Below, in pieces: positions 25,436-34,301 of a DNA stretch of 46,140 nucleotides. The translations under genes and the position numbers were made by a program. The notes below the pieces were generated by a model that searched no databases, was not told the origin of the DNA, and saw nothing but the letters and a program-made list of their open reading frames with translations. Numbering within the stretch: the first letter of the stretch is position 1; each line of letters opens with the position of its first letter. The DNA is taken from assembly GCA_045648205.1 (NCBI GenBank), contig JAZRNM010000014.1:1-46140 (forward strand), given 5' to 3'. The DNA comes from SIG440 sp045648205 (GTDB lineage: Bacteria; Bacillota; Clostridia; Monoglobales; Monoglobaceae).

Positions 25436-28166
25436 TATTAAGGGGTTTAAAAAAGACAATGTTCCGACACCTGGTTCCTTTGCGAAGAAAACCGCATTGT
25501 TTGTGACCATAGCAATTTTGGGGATTTTGCTCTATTATGTGGGCAAAGGCTTTTTTGAATATATAAAAATCCGTGAGATTGGAGAGACATATACTTCTGT
25601 ATTCTTCAAAAATCTGTTTACCAGAATAGCTGTTCAGGGAACAAGCTTTCTTATAATATTTTTTATATTAACAATCAGCATTTTGTTCCTGAGAAGAAAT
25701 CTATCGGTAGCAAATGTTGAAAGAGGCTTTTTTAATTCGCTGAAATTATCGTTGCTCATAAGCTTTCTTGTGGCACTTGTTCTTGGCGGACTCATGAGTG
25801 AAAATCTCAGCGAGAAGTTCTTAGCCTTTTCGCACACTCAATTGTTTGGTAAGGTTGATCCTGTTTTTGGCAAAGATATTGGATATTTTGTGTTCCAAAG
25901 ACCATTTCTGGTGGCGATTTCTGAAACACTTTTTGGAACATGGCTTTTTGTTTCGGGCATTATCTTTGTGTCATATTGGTTGTTTGGTGTGGCACTGGGA
26001 GAATATCAGGGCAAAGAATTTTTCAGCAGAAAAAATATTGCGGCACACAACTGTGTCAATGTCGCAGTTTTACTGATAATAAAATGCACACAATATATTT
26101 TCAAAGCAGAGGATATTTTGTATGGCAGTTTTGGTGAACTCAGCGGTGCGGGATTTACTGCAAAGACTGTCTGGTTAACTTACTATAGAGTTGCACCAAT
26201 ACTTTTGATAGTACTTGTGTTGCTAACCATTGTTTTCTTATTGAAATCACGCAAAAAAGCAGCGTTAAAAACAGTTTTGGTTTATCCTGCATTCTGGATA
26301 CTGACAGTTTTGGCTTCGCTTATTGTACAAGGCATTATTGTTTCCCCTAATGAGGTCATCAGAGAACAGAAAAACATTGCATCAAACATTGAATACACAC
26401 AAGCGGCATATGGACTTGATGATATTTCAGAGGTTGTTTTTGATGTTGAAAATGACTTGACTGTTGAAAGCCTGAAGCAGCACGAGGCTGTAACCGACAA
26501 TATAAGAATTCTTGACTTGTCGGCAAACCTTACAGTTCTTAACCAAATTCAGGGAATCAGAAATTATTATACCTTCAATGAAACGGACGTTGTTCCGTAT
26601 GAAATTGACGGCAAAAAAACTGCCGTTGCAATAACTCCCCGTGAAATAACAAAAGAAAACCTCAGTGAAAGTGCGGATACGTACATCAATCGCACCCTTA
26701 GATACACTCACGGTTTTGGCTTGACAATGAACAAGATAAACGAGGTTACAACCCAGGGTCAGCCACAATTTCTCATAAAGGATATACCACCCAAATCGGC
26801 GGAGGGAATCAAGAAAATAAAGCAACCGAGAATTTACTATGGTGAATTGACAAATGACTATGTGGTGGTGGGCAACAAAAAGTATAAAGAGCTTGACTAT
26901 TCAGAAGGTCAGGAGGATATTGAGTTTTCATATGATGGAACCGGCGGCGTGAAATTGAATTTTTTGAATCGTGTTCTTTTTGCCTTCAAATATGGAGATG
27001 TCAGACTTCTGATTTCAGACCTTGTGTCAAGCGAAAGCCGGATTTTGATAAACAGAAATATAACCAAACGTCTGCAAACCGTTGCACCATTTTTTATGTA
27101 TGACACAGACCCATATATTGTGATTGACGGAGAAGGAGCCCTAAAATGGGTGGTCGATGGATATACTACAACTCAATATTATCCGTATTCACAAAGCTAT
27201 GGCGACTTTAATTATATCAGAAATTCGGTGAAAGCGGTAGTTGATGCATATAATGGAGATGTGACTTTTTATGTAGCAGATAAAAATGACCCGATTGTGA
27301 AGAACTATAGTGCGATATATCCGCAATTGTTTGCTGAAGGAGAAATTCCCGATGGCATAAAGGTACACCTGAAATATCCCGAAAATATGTTCAAGGTTCA
27401 ATCTACTGTATATGGCAAATATCACATTTCAAACCCAACAACATTCTACAACAAAAATGATATGTGGGTGATTGCCAAGGAGAGGTACGGAAATTCGTCT
27501 GAGCCGAAGGAAATTGCTCCATATTATAATATGATGAAGCTTGAAGGTGAGAGCGAGGAGGAATTGCTCCTTACTGTTCCATACACGCTGACCAATAAGG
27601 ATAATATGGTGGCATGGCTTGCTGTCAGAAATGAATGGGATAATTACGGAAAGCTTCAGGTTTACAAGTTCCCCAAGGACATAAATGTTTATGGCCCGTT
27701 GCAGATAGAAAATCGTATCAATTCGGATATGAATATTTCAAAGGAACTCAACTTATGGAGCCAGGGTGGTTCCACGGTAATACGGGGGAATATGATTGTT
27801 GTTCCCATTGATGATTCAATTCTCTATGTGGAGCCGGTATATATTGCATCGAGCAATCAATCCACACTTCCTGAACTTAAGCAGGTGGTTGTGGCATATG
27901 GTGAAAGCATAGTGATGAAGAGCAATCTTGAGGAGGCACTTTATGCACTGTTCAACAAAACAGCTCCCAAACCAGAAGAGAATGTTGTGCCTGACGAAGA
28001 GAGCCCCAATGAAGATCTGACCTATGAAAATGTAGCACGGGCAATCATTGAAAGGTTCAACAATGCAAAGAAAGCAAATGCTGAAGGCGACTGGAGCGGA
28101 TTTGGCGATTCAATGAAGGCTTTGGAAGAGTCGATAAACCAGCTTGAAAAGAGCTTAAATGAGTAA
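25428..28166 (+). CDS. UPF0182 family membrane protein
   Basis: 912 residues from the ATG at 25428, chosen for ggagatggtg just upstream; an ATG at 25395 would overlap ftsY much further. The gene overlaps the end of ftsY by 8 bases. The N-terminal ~320 residues hold about seven hydrophobic segments, and the large remainder should face outside. Family landmarks include FWDS-less but typical blocks such as YWLFGVALGEYQGKEFF, VAPFFMYDTDPYIVIDG, WVVDGYTTTQYYPYSQ and VTFYVADKNDPIVKNY. The C-terminus ends in an acidic, Pro-rich linker and a helical segment that resembles the usual family tail. Function unknown in all species. Confidence 0.92.
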   Translation: MIDIKGFKKDNVPTPGSFAKKTALFVTIAILGILLYYVGKGFFEYIKIREIGETYTSVFFKNLFTRIAVQGTSFLIIFFILTISILFLRRNLSVANVERGFFNSLKLSLLISFLVALVLGGLMSENLSEKFLAFSHTQLFGKVDPVFGKDIGYFVFQRPFLVAISETLFGTWLFVSGIIFVSYWLFGVALGEYQGKEFFSRKNIAAHNCVNVAVLLIIKCTQYIFKAEDILYGSFGELSGAGFTAKTVWLTYYRVAPILLIVLVLLTIVFLLKSRKKAALKTVLVYPAFWILTVLASLIVQGIIVSPNEVIREQKNIASNIEYTQAAYGLDDISEVVFDVENDLTVESLKQHEAVTDNIRILDLSANLTVLNQIQGIRNYYTFNETDVVPYEIDGKKTAVAITPREITKENLSESADTYINRTLRYTHGFGLTMNKINEVTTQGQPQFLIKDIPPKSAEGIKKIKQPRIYYGELTNDYVVVGNKKYKELDYSEGQEDIEFSYDGTGGVKLNFLNRVLFAFKYGDVRLLISDLVSSESRILINRNITKRLQTVAPFFMYDTDPYIVIDGEGALKWVVDGYTTTQYYPYSQSYGDFNYIRNSVKAVVDAYNGDVTFYVADKNDPIVKNYSAIYPQLFAEGEIPDGIKVHLKYPENMFKVQSTVYGKYHISNPTTFYNKNDMWVIAKERYGNSSEPKEIAPYYNMMKLEGESEEELLLTVPYTLTNKDNMVAWLAVRNEWDNYGKLQVYKFPKDINVYGPLQIENRINSDMNISKELNLWSQGGSTVIRGNMIVVPIDDSILYVEPVYIASSNQSTLPELKQVVVAYGESIVMKSNLEEALYALFNKTAPKPEENVVPDEESPNEDLTYENVARAIIERFNNAKKANAEGDWSGFGDSMKALEESINQLEKSLNE

Positions 28167-28202
28167 AAAAACAGGCGGTAGCAACAGCTATCGCCTGTTT
28201 TA
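28166..28202. terminator. Bidirectional terminator between the UPF0182 and bofA genes
   Basis: Stem aaacaggcggtagc/gctatcgcctgttt, loop aaca, with A and T runs on both sides. It serves the plus-strand operon and, read on the minus strand, follows the bofA stop codon immediately. Confidence 0.9.
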
Positions 28203-28466
28203 TATTATGTATTGAAGAATAATAACCAAAATTATACCGGGCACTCCCAAAAGCCCAGCAAGCATTGAAGTTATTGGATTGATTATTATGGTTATTCCGG
28301 CAAATCCGCCAACGAAATTGACAGCCGCTAATATCAACCCGCCAAGTATGCTGTTTATCAATAATCTGACAAGCCACCTGATGGGTTTTATGAAAATTCT
28401 GCAGAATATAAAAATGATAACAAGACCTGCAACATAAGCAAGAATTGAACCCACATCGTAAATCAT
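28200..28466 (-). CDS. bofA: BofA family sporulation membrane protein
   Basis: 88 residues; ATG 28466 with caggggtg upstream. BofA holds the pro-sigma-K protease complex inactive in the outer forespore membrane until a forespore signal arrives. The family pattern is clear: two hydrophobic N-terminal helices, then LINSILGGLILAAVNFVG and IIINPITSMLAGLLGVPG near the C-terminus. The stop codon abuts the shared terminator. It lies 66 bases after the DUF2156 gene on the same strand, with no terminator between, and could be read from that operon or its own promoter. Confidence 0.88.
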   Translation of the reverse strand: MIYDVGSILAYVAGLVIIFIFCRIFIKPIRWLVRLLINSILGGLILAAVNFVGGFAGITIIINPITSMLAGLLGVPGIILVIILQYII

Positions 28467-28532
28467 TGTGAATACACCCCTGTGAACAAACTGTTAGTAT
28501 ATAATATACACAGGTTGTCTTGGTTATTACAG

Positions 28533-29438
28533 TTATTTTAGTGTTGCAATATATTTTTTTACCATAAATGTAGGATAGTATGACTTTTTGGCTTTGCGCA
28601 AGCCCTCAAGTCCCATATCCTCTTCACGATTAACAAGCGTGAAATCTGACCATTCATTAATCAGAAATTGCTGGTTTATCATAGGATAGCTTCCTTGAAA
28701 ATCAGTGTCAGCATGCTCCAGATGGACGACAACGATTGATTGGTCGCTACAAAGAACTTCTCCGAATGAAAATGCAACAATTTTGTCATCAACAATTAAA
28801 GCACCACCAACAATGTCGAGATTTTCCCAATTGTCCAGAAGTGTGTTGACCGCTGTTAACTGTTCATCAACATTGGGCAAAGATTGCCTTTTGCTTTCGC
28901 ACCAACGTGCAAACATTTCGCGACAAGGTTCTCGGAACTCGGGAGTTAATGTACGATATTTGAAGTCATAGAGTGATTTAAATTTGTTTATGTGATTTCT
29001 TTTTGCGTGATATTTACTTCCCGAAAGCTCCGTCAGGTCAGAAATCTGGTAAACATAGTCAAAGTTGTCAACATCCCGTTCTATGTGAAACTTTCCCGGG
29101 AAGGTTTCTTTCAAAAGATTTTTTTGTTCCTTCCCGAAAAGACGGATAACAGGAGAAATGTTTTTTTGATTAAAATATTCCAGAATTTGATTCATTGCGG
29201 ATGCTATATCACCGGAACGGGAAATGAAATTCACGCTTTCCGGCTCATTGTTGTGCTGAGAAAAGATACAGAGGGTATCTTCAATTTCTGCATAGCGTAT
29301 GTTATATGGTTTTTGCCACATAAACATATTGGTGAATGTGAATTCTGAATTCAAAAAGCAACCACTTTTGAAGTACGAATCAAAAAGTGGTTTTGCAGAC
29401 AATGTGACAGGATATATCTGAAATGAGGCTTCACTCAT
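28533..29438 (-). CDS. DUF2156 (GNAT-like) domain protein
   Basis: 301 residues from ATG 29438; an ATG at 29447 is an alternative because gaaagg at 29451-29456 lies between the ideal distances of the two. The protein matches the DUF2156 pattern related to the C-terminal catalytic part of phosphatidylglycerol lysyltransferases, with a GNAT-type fold: FLNSEFTFTNMFMWQ near the N-terminus, KYHAKRNHINKF (about 133-144), and FSFGEVL, VVHLEHAD and NREEDMGLEGLRKAKKSYYP toward the end. The substrate is unknown; family members may use aminoacyl-tRNA or acyl donors. Cotranscribed with the radical SAM gene 45 bases upstream. Confidence 0.82.
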   Translation of the reverse strand: MSEASFQIYPVTLSAKPLFDSYFKSGCFLNSEFTFTNMFMWQKPYNIRYAEIEDTLCIFSQHNNEPESVNFISRSGDIASAMNQILEYFNQKNISPVIRLFGKEQKNLLKETFPGKFHIERDVDNFDYVYQISDLTELSGSKYHAKRNHINKFKSLYDFKYRTLTPEFREPCREMFARWCESKRQSLPNVDEQLTAVNTLLDNWENLDIVGGALIVDDKIVAFSFGEVLCSDQSIVVVHLEHADTDFQGSYPMINQQFLINEWSDFTLVNREEDMGLEGLRKAKKSYYPTFMVKKYIATLK

Positions 29439-29482
29439 TAATACCATCAACCTTTCAAAGGATAAAAATATTTTGTGCAGTA

Positions 29483-30088
29483 TTATTCAATATATTCACG
29501 AACTCGGAAGTTGACACCGCATCTTTCTGCAATCTCACGGCAATCTTCGATTTCTTCTTTTGTTATGTCGTGGTCGACTATTGAAAGTGTCACGTTGGGA
29601 ACAAATTTTTTTGCAAGGGTTGCAAATTCCAGCATCGCGTCAAATGCTTTTTCCCCAAAAGCACTTTTGCATATCTCGTCATAACGCTTTGCATTTGATG
29701 CATTCAGGCTTATTGAAATACTGTCAATGATGCCTTCAAACTTTGGAGTTGCGTCATAGCCTTCGATTAAGTTGGCTTGTCCGTTTGTGTTTATTCGTAC
29801 TGGCTTTTCTGGATAGTTTGCTTTCAGCCATTTGGCAATTTCAATGCAGTCATCAAATCGCATCAAAGGTTCGCCATATCCACAGAAAACAATGGAACTG
29901 TATTTTGATATATCGCGTTTTTTGAAGTCGGCTTTTACTTCATCAACGGTTGGCTCACGGTCGAGCCAGAGATTGTCCTGACCATTTATGCTGTCATGAT
30001 TGTTGCGAACACAAAACACACAGTCATTGCTGCAACGGTTGGTGAGATTTACATAAAGTGCACCTTCAAGCTCATAAGTTATTATCAT
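29483..30088 (-). CDS. TatD-associated radical SAM protein
   Basis: 201 residues; the ATG at 30088 overlaps the stop of the upstream ATPase gene by one base. The cluster motif NRCSNDCVFCVRN (CxxxCxxC), FCGYGEPLMRF (GGE-like) and RINTNGQANLI identify a small radical SAM protein of the type often found beside or fused to TatD nucleases. No tatD is adjacent. Reaction unknown. Confidence 0.88.
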   Translation of the reverse strand: MIITYELEGALYVNLTNRCSNDCVFCVRNNHDSINGQDNLWLDREPTVDEVKADFKKRDISKYSSIVFCGYGEPLMRFDDCIEIAKWLKANYPEKPVRINTNGQANLIEGYDATPKFEGIIDSISISLNASNAKRYDEICKSAFGEKAFDAMLEFATLAKKFVPNVTLSIVDHDITKEEIEDCREIAERCGVNFRVREYIE

Positions 30089-32472
30089 TATTCAGTCATT
30101 CCTTCCTGCAAAGTAATTTCATTTATATCTTTCAAAATTTCTCTTGCCATTTTTGCAATATGATTGTGGCAAGTGAAAAATAGAATCTGTGTTGTCGAAG
30201 CATATTCCTCAAGATATTTTTTCAGGAACATCAGAGTGTTTTTGCAATTTTCATCGTCATATTGCGTGAGTATGTCATCAAGGAAAAGTGGTAGAGGATT
30301 GCCCTTTTCTGCAATAATGTCAGTTGTTGCAAGCCGCAGGGCAAGATAAACTCTGTCGATGGCGCCGGAACTCAGGTGTTTCCATTCGTGGTAGCTTTCG
30401 CTGAGTGCGCCGCGGGTTTCAATGGATAAGTCACGGGAGACCATAACATCACTGTGCTTTCCGCCTGACATCTGGGAGAGATATTCTGCGGTTTTTTGGC
30501 TCAAATGAGAGCCAAGACCTCTGTTCATTTCTGAAATGGCAGCATCCATAACCTCTGAAACAATGGATAGGCAATCATATCTCTCGGAAAAATCATTGAT
30601 CGCATCCTTTGCTTCTGAAATTTGAGACAAGAGCTGATTTTCGCTTACTTCCGGCAATTTAATACGGCTCTGAAGGTCACCCAGAAGGTCTCTTTTTCCT
30701 TTTAGCAAAAATTTGATTTCATTGGGTTTTTTTTCGGTCACTGTATTGTCAACTGAAAGACTGTCTATGAATTGGGAAAGTTCATCAATTTTTGACAACA
30801 CAAAATCGTGACTGATTGTCTCCGAAGATGTTGTGCTTGATATGGTTGAAATATCGCGTTCAACTGCACTCAGCTCCGAGAGAGTTGTTTCGATTTCGTT
30901 GAAAGTGGTGAGTGCTTGCTCAAAGGTTTCAACAGTTTTTGCCTTTGAAACCAGGTCGATGAACTGCTGTTTCAACTGAAGCACCGCACCTGCAGAATTG
31001 GCAAATCTGGAGTTTCCGGCAGACACCGTTTTTTCCTGAAGTTCTTCTAAAGATGAACAGGAATAGTAGCTGAGCTTTTGCCCAATAAATTCATCATATT
31101 CGGCCTTTTTGTTGTCAACAAGAGAAACAAGTTCATAGACGGTTTTGCCCAAAGTGTTTGCGTCATAGAATGAAAGCAGGCGAAGTGAGTTTTCGTATTC
31201 CTGACGGGCAATACGCACAGATAGTGAATTGTTTGTTTTTTGTTCTGCGTTGCGGCGCATCCACCAGAAAACAAATGCTCCCAATACTAATGGCAAAATT
31301 CCTATCGCATTGAACTTTGGGAGAAACAAAAAGCATCCCAAACCGAGAATCGAAGCAATAGTCGGGAACAAAACCGACAGTGTTAATGATTTTTTGCGTT
31401 CAGCTTTAATCTGGTTTTTGAGCGTTTTTTCTGCAGATAAAACTGTGGTGTTGATGTGAATCAGGTCAGATTCAAGCTTTTGACGTTTTTCCGCAATCTC
31501 TGCACACCTGAGATATTCACTGTCCGAAACGACAGCACTATCACTTTCTGCCGACGTGGTGAGCGTTTCTGAAATCTGTGATTTCAGGGTGTTACATTGC
31601 TTTGTCAGGTCGGCCAGCAAAGATGGAGTTAACTGAAACTTTTCAAGATGTGTAAGGACAGCTTTTTTTTGATTGAAACACTCCGAGAGATTTGAAAAGA
31701 GCTTGAGTTCCTTTTTTGCATTGGCAATTTTTTGATTGTTTGAAATTATATCAAGCTCAGCTTCAAGCTCTGAAATTTCGTTTTTCAAAGCAGAAATATC
31801 GGACATAAGTGCATATTGCGCAGAGGTTTGCTCGTTTAACACATCAAGGTCATAGCTCAGTTTTTCAAGCTTTGTCTGAGCCTCTATCAACAACCCTTTC
31901 TTTTGACTTTTTGAAATCAACTCTTCTCGTGCTTTGGAAATTCTGTCAACTACCAAATTCTGAGAAAAACCTTCATCGCCTGAAACGGTGAGATTGGAAA
32001 TTCGCATAGCAAGGCTGTCTCCCGCAGATTCGGAAGAGAAACCGCCAAATTCTTCAATGAAGACACTTCGTTCAAACTCGCCTGATGTCATATTGAAAAA
32101 TTCTTCACCTATTTCACAATTGGAAGGGAGTGTTACCTTTTCACCGGTGTCAATATTTGAAACGGTTGTTTTGTCGGTGGAAGATGTCTTTTTGAAGTCC
32201 TTGTGAAGCCTGAACGACTGACCGTTACTTTCAAATTCTATGGAGCCCGACATAGGAGAGCCATTCCAGGGCAGATACTTTTTTCTTAAGTTTTTTGAAA
32301 CATCAGAGCTTTTGCTGCTGCTGTTGCCGTAAAACATAAGTTTTATAAAAGACATAAGGGTGGATTTTCCATCTTCGTTGTTGCCAAAGATAATATTGAA
32401 ACCGGGCCGGAATTCAACAAGTTTGCCTGAGAATTTTCCGAAATTTTCAATATCGATTTTTTTAATTATCAC
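30088..32472 (-). CDS. yhaN: YhaN-like AAA/SMC-type ATPase with a membrane hairpin
   Basis: 794 residues; GTG start at 32472, overlapping the phosphoesterase stop by 11 bases. Rad50/SbcC-like organisation: N-terminal MIIKKIDIENFGKF and Walker A FGNNEDGKSTLMSF, long coiled coil (~180-290), two hydrophobic stretches near residues 350-395, a second coiled region, then LSSGAIDRVYLALRLA signature and PLFLDDILTQYDD Walker B. No zinc-hook CxxC is seen at the coil tip; the membrane hairpin takes its place, as in Bacillus YhaN. With YhaO it probably forms a membrane-linked nuclease-ATPase complex; in vivo role unclear. Confidence 0.87.
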   Translation of the reverse strand: MIIKKIDIENFGKFSGKLVEFRPGFNIIFGNNEDGKSTLMSFIKLMFYGNSSSKSSDVSKNLRKKYLPWNGSPMSGSIEFESNGQSFRLHKDFKKTSSTDKTTVSNIDTGEKVTLPSNCEIGEEFFNMTSGEFERSVFIEEFGGFSSESAGDSLAMRISNLTVSGDEGFSQNLVVDRISKAREELISKSQKKGLLIEAQTKLEKLSYDLDVLNEQTSAQYALMSDISALKNEISELEAELDIISNNQKIANAKKELKLFSNLSECFNQKKAVLTHLEKFQLTPSLLADLTKQCNTLKSQISETLTTSAESDSAVVSDSEYLRCAEIAEKRQKLESDLIHINTTVLSAEKTLKNQIKAERKKSLTLSVLFPTIASILGLGCFLFLPKFNAIGILPLVLGAFVFWWMRRNAEQKTNNSLSVRIARQEYENSLRLLSFYDANTLGKTVYELVSLVDNKKAEYDEFIGQKLSYYSCSSLEELQEKTVSAGNSRFANSAGAVLQLKQQFIDLVSKAKTVETFEQALTTFNEIETTLSELSAVERDISTISSTTSSETISHDFVLSKIDELSQFIDSLSVDNTVTEKKPNEIKFLLKGKRDLLGDLQSRIKLPEVSENQLLSQISEAKDAINDFSERYDCLSIVSEVMDAAISEMNRGLGSHLSQKTAEYLSQMSGGKHSDVMVSRDLSIETRGALSESYHEWKHLSSGAIDRVYLALRLATTDIIAEKGNPLPLFLDDILTQYDDENCKNTLMFLKKYLEEYASTTQILFFTCHNHIAKMAREILKDINEITLQEGMTE

Positions 32473-33604
32473 TCAGGGTCACCTCTCTTTCAAAGGCTCT
32501 GAGTCCCAACCTGAGGGACTGACGAAGTTTGTCTGCATCGCCTGAATCTGCGGAGTCTATTCGTTCAAGCATTTTTGCAACAAAAATACCACGCAAAGAG
32601 TTTTCGTGTGCTATTTTTGAAACATCTGAAAGGTCAATGTCGGTTTTGTCTGTTATGCGGATATAAAGAAGCCTATCAGAAAGCATAGCTTCAATCTGAC
32701 CGATATTGGGCAAAAAATCAGAGAAAATAGTTCCGGATATGGAAATTCTGTAAAGATTTTCTGCATAAGTCTTGGGAAAATCAGATTCCAATTGTGAAAG
32801 AATTTTTGATGAAATCTGAACAGAGTTTTCACAATCAGACACATCGATGTCTGCGATTATATACTGACGTGATGAAAGTTCAACATAATCAATCTGACAG
32901 CTGCCTTTTTTCACTGTGCCAAGATAAACTCCACGACTGCCATCTTCGTCAAAGCCTTTGCCGTCGGGACAGCCGCAGTAGGAATAGAAAGTGTTTCCGC
33001 ATTTTTGAATTTCGGTTCGTTTGTGGATGTGTCCCAAGGCAAGATAGTCAAATCCACTTGTTGCGATGCTGCTGACAGTTATGGGGTTATAGTCGCTTTC
33101 TGAAAGAGCTGAAACAACATCTCCGTGAAGCACGCAAATGTTTATCATTTCTGAACTTAAATCAGGATTTTCGGGGAGCAGGGGGATTTTTTCAAATCTG
33201 TCCGTAAATGCTGCTCCAAAGAGTCTGACATTTTTTTGAGGGAAGTCAAAAAATTCCGCAAAGGAAGTGAATACAACGACATTGGGGGGGAAGCTTGTTT
33301 TCAGATAAATCGAACCGGGACTTGCACAATCGTGGTTTCCGGGAGAAATTGCAATAATTGTCTCGGGAATCTCAGACATAGCCTGGGTGACTTCTGCAAT
33401 GGTTTCGCTGTCTGCAAACGGTGAATCGAAAAGGTCTCCTGCAATAAGCAGAAAGTCAACAGATTCTTTTTTGCAAAGGTCAAGAATTCTGAAAAAGGTA
33501 TTCTTGATTTCAGCCTTGCCCAAAGCACGCGCGTCGCTGAGTAAGTTTGCCCGTGATGAGCCAATATGCAAATCAGCCGTATGAAGTATCTTTACACCAT
33601 CCAT
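32462..33604 (-). CDS. yhaO: YhaO-like metallophosphoesterase (SbcD/Mre11 type nuclease)
   Basis: 380 residues. The ATG at 33604 follows aaggaggaaag at good spacing; upstream in-frame codons cross the promoter. The five metal-binding motifs of Mre11/SbcD enzymes are visible: HTADLHIG, AGDLFDS, SPGNHDCAS, LHGDV and LGHIHKR. First gene of the minus-strand operon yhaO-yhaN-radical SAM-DUF2156(-bofA). A DNA end-processing role is inferred from the family. Confidence 0.9.
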   Translation of the reverse strand: MDGVKILHTADLHIGSSRANLLSDARALGKAEIKNTFFRILDLCKKESVDFLLIAGDLFDSPFADSETIAEVTQAMSEIPETIIAISPGNHDCASPGSIYLKTSFPPNVVVFTSFAEFFDFPQKNVRLFGAAFTDRFEKIPLLPENPDLSSEMINICVLHGDVVSALSESDYNPITVSSIATSGFDYLALGHIHKRTEIQKCGNTFYSYCGCPDGKGFDEDGSRGVYLGTVKKGSCQIDYVELSSRQYIIADIDVSDCENSVQISSKILSQLESDFPKTYAENLYRISISGTIFSDFLPNIGQIEAMLSDRLLYIRITDKTDIDLSDVSKIAHENSLRGIFVAKMLERIDSADSGDADKLRQSLRLGLRAFEREVTLSDN

Positions 33605-33638
33605 TTTGCGCACTTTCCTCCTTAATATAGTATAAATA

Positions 33639-33667
33639 ATTATAGCATAAAAAAAAGGAAAAAACAA
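33639..33667 (-). promoter_or_regulatory. Probable promoter of the yhaO operon
   Basis: Minus strand: TTGTTT (33662-33667), 17-base spacer, perfect TATAAT (33639-33644). Confidence 0.6.
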
Positions 33668-33743
33668 GATGAAGGGAGGAAATGCTTCAAAAAAATAATA
33701 TTTGGTGTGATTTAAAAAAATTTAAAAAATTTTCAAAAAGGGC

Positions 33744-33772
33744 TTGACAAATCCAAACATAAAGAGTATAAT
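33744..33772 (+). promoter_or_regulatory. Promoter of tRNA-Lys
   Basis: Perfect TTGACA (33744-33749), 17-base spacer and perfect TATAAT (33767-33772), with A/T tracts just upstream that could act as an UP element. This is the strongest promoter in the window. Confidence 0.92.
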
Positions 33773-33804
33773 TTAGAAGTTGTCAAGGCAACATACAAAT
33801 TTAT

Positions 33805-33880
33805 GCACCATTAGCTCAGTTGGTAGAGCACCTGACTCTTAATCAGGGTGTCCACGGTTCGAGCCCGTGATGGTGTACCA
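33805..33880 (+). tRNA. tRNA-Lys (CTT)
   Basis: 76 nt with encoded CCA. Acceptor GCACCAT pairs with ATGGTGT (first pair G-U). D arm tagctcagttggtagagca, anticodon stem CCTGA/TCAGG with loop CTCTTAA giving anticodon CTT, and T arm with ggttcgagccc. The terminator follows within 5 bases. Confidence 0.97.
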
Positions 33881-33884
33881 AAAC

Positions 33885-33918
33885 AAAAATCCTGTCGAAA
33901 GACGGGATTTTTTGTTTT
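33885..33918 (+). terminator. Terminator of tRNA-Lys
   Basis: aaaaatcctgtc (33885-33896) pairs with gacgggattttt (33901-33912), followed by a T-rich tract. The same left arm also matches a second, perfect partner at 33962-33976. Confidence 0.85.
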
Positions 33919-34037
33919 GTATTATTCATTTTTCATTATTCAATATTCATCATTCATTAGGTTCGACAGGATTTTTTAATGAATAATGAATGATGAAACC
34001 GCTTTGCTGATGAATAATTAATAATTGAAATTCATTT
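33919..34037. repeat. AT-rich imperfect palindrome of attcatt units
   Basis: A run of ATTATTCAT-like units at 33921-33959 is mirrored by TGAATAATGAATGATGAA-like units at 33978-34037. Inside, ttcgacaggattttt (33962-33976) is the perfect reverse complement of 33885-33899 in the tRNA-Lys terminator. It has no coding potential. It looks like a small palindromic repeat of the type scattered between genes in some Firmicutes. Confidence 0.6.
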
Positions 34038-34053
34038 GTTTAAGTGATATAAT
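34025..34053 (+). promoter_or_regulatory. Promoter of the 65-residue orphan gene
   Basis: TTGAAA (34025-34030), 17-base spacer, TATAAT (34048-34053). The -35 lies within the right end of the AT-rich palindrome. Confidence 0.7.
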
Positions 34054-34091
34054 GTTGTTGATAGCGAATAGATGAGGAGTAAGGGAAAAAG

Positions 34092-34289
34092 ATGATTGTA
34101 ATTAACAATACAAAGTACGAGAGTTATCTCGATTTTTGCAAAGCATTTGATATTAGTTATGCCGAATTTATAAATTATAGAAGGGGTAACAATGATATTA
34201 GTGAATTGGAATTACTTGGGCATTTCATTCCCAATATCGCGGTAAGCATGAAAACAGGAGAATATGTAATTATGATTGATAAAAAGTAA
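34092..34289 (+). CDS. Small protein of unknown function, possible helix-turn-helix
   Basis: 65 residues; ATG 34092 with gaggagtaaggg upstream and a good promoter at 34025-34053, so it is probably real. The sequence MIVINNTKYESYLDFCKAFD followed by ISYAEFINYRRGNND has the helix-helix rhythm of a small DNA-binding motif, but I do not recognise a family. It ends in a basic MIDKK. A palindromic element with an internal terminator follows 12 bases after the stop. Confidence 0.6.
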   Translation: MIVINNTKYESYLDFCKAFDISYAEFINYRRGNNDISELELLGHFIPNIAVSMKTGEYVIMIDKK

Positions 34290-34301
34290 TATTATGAGTG
34301 G

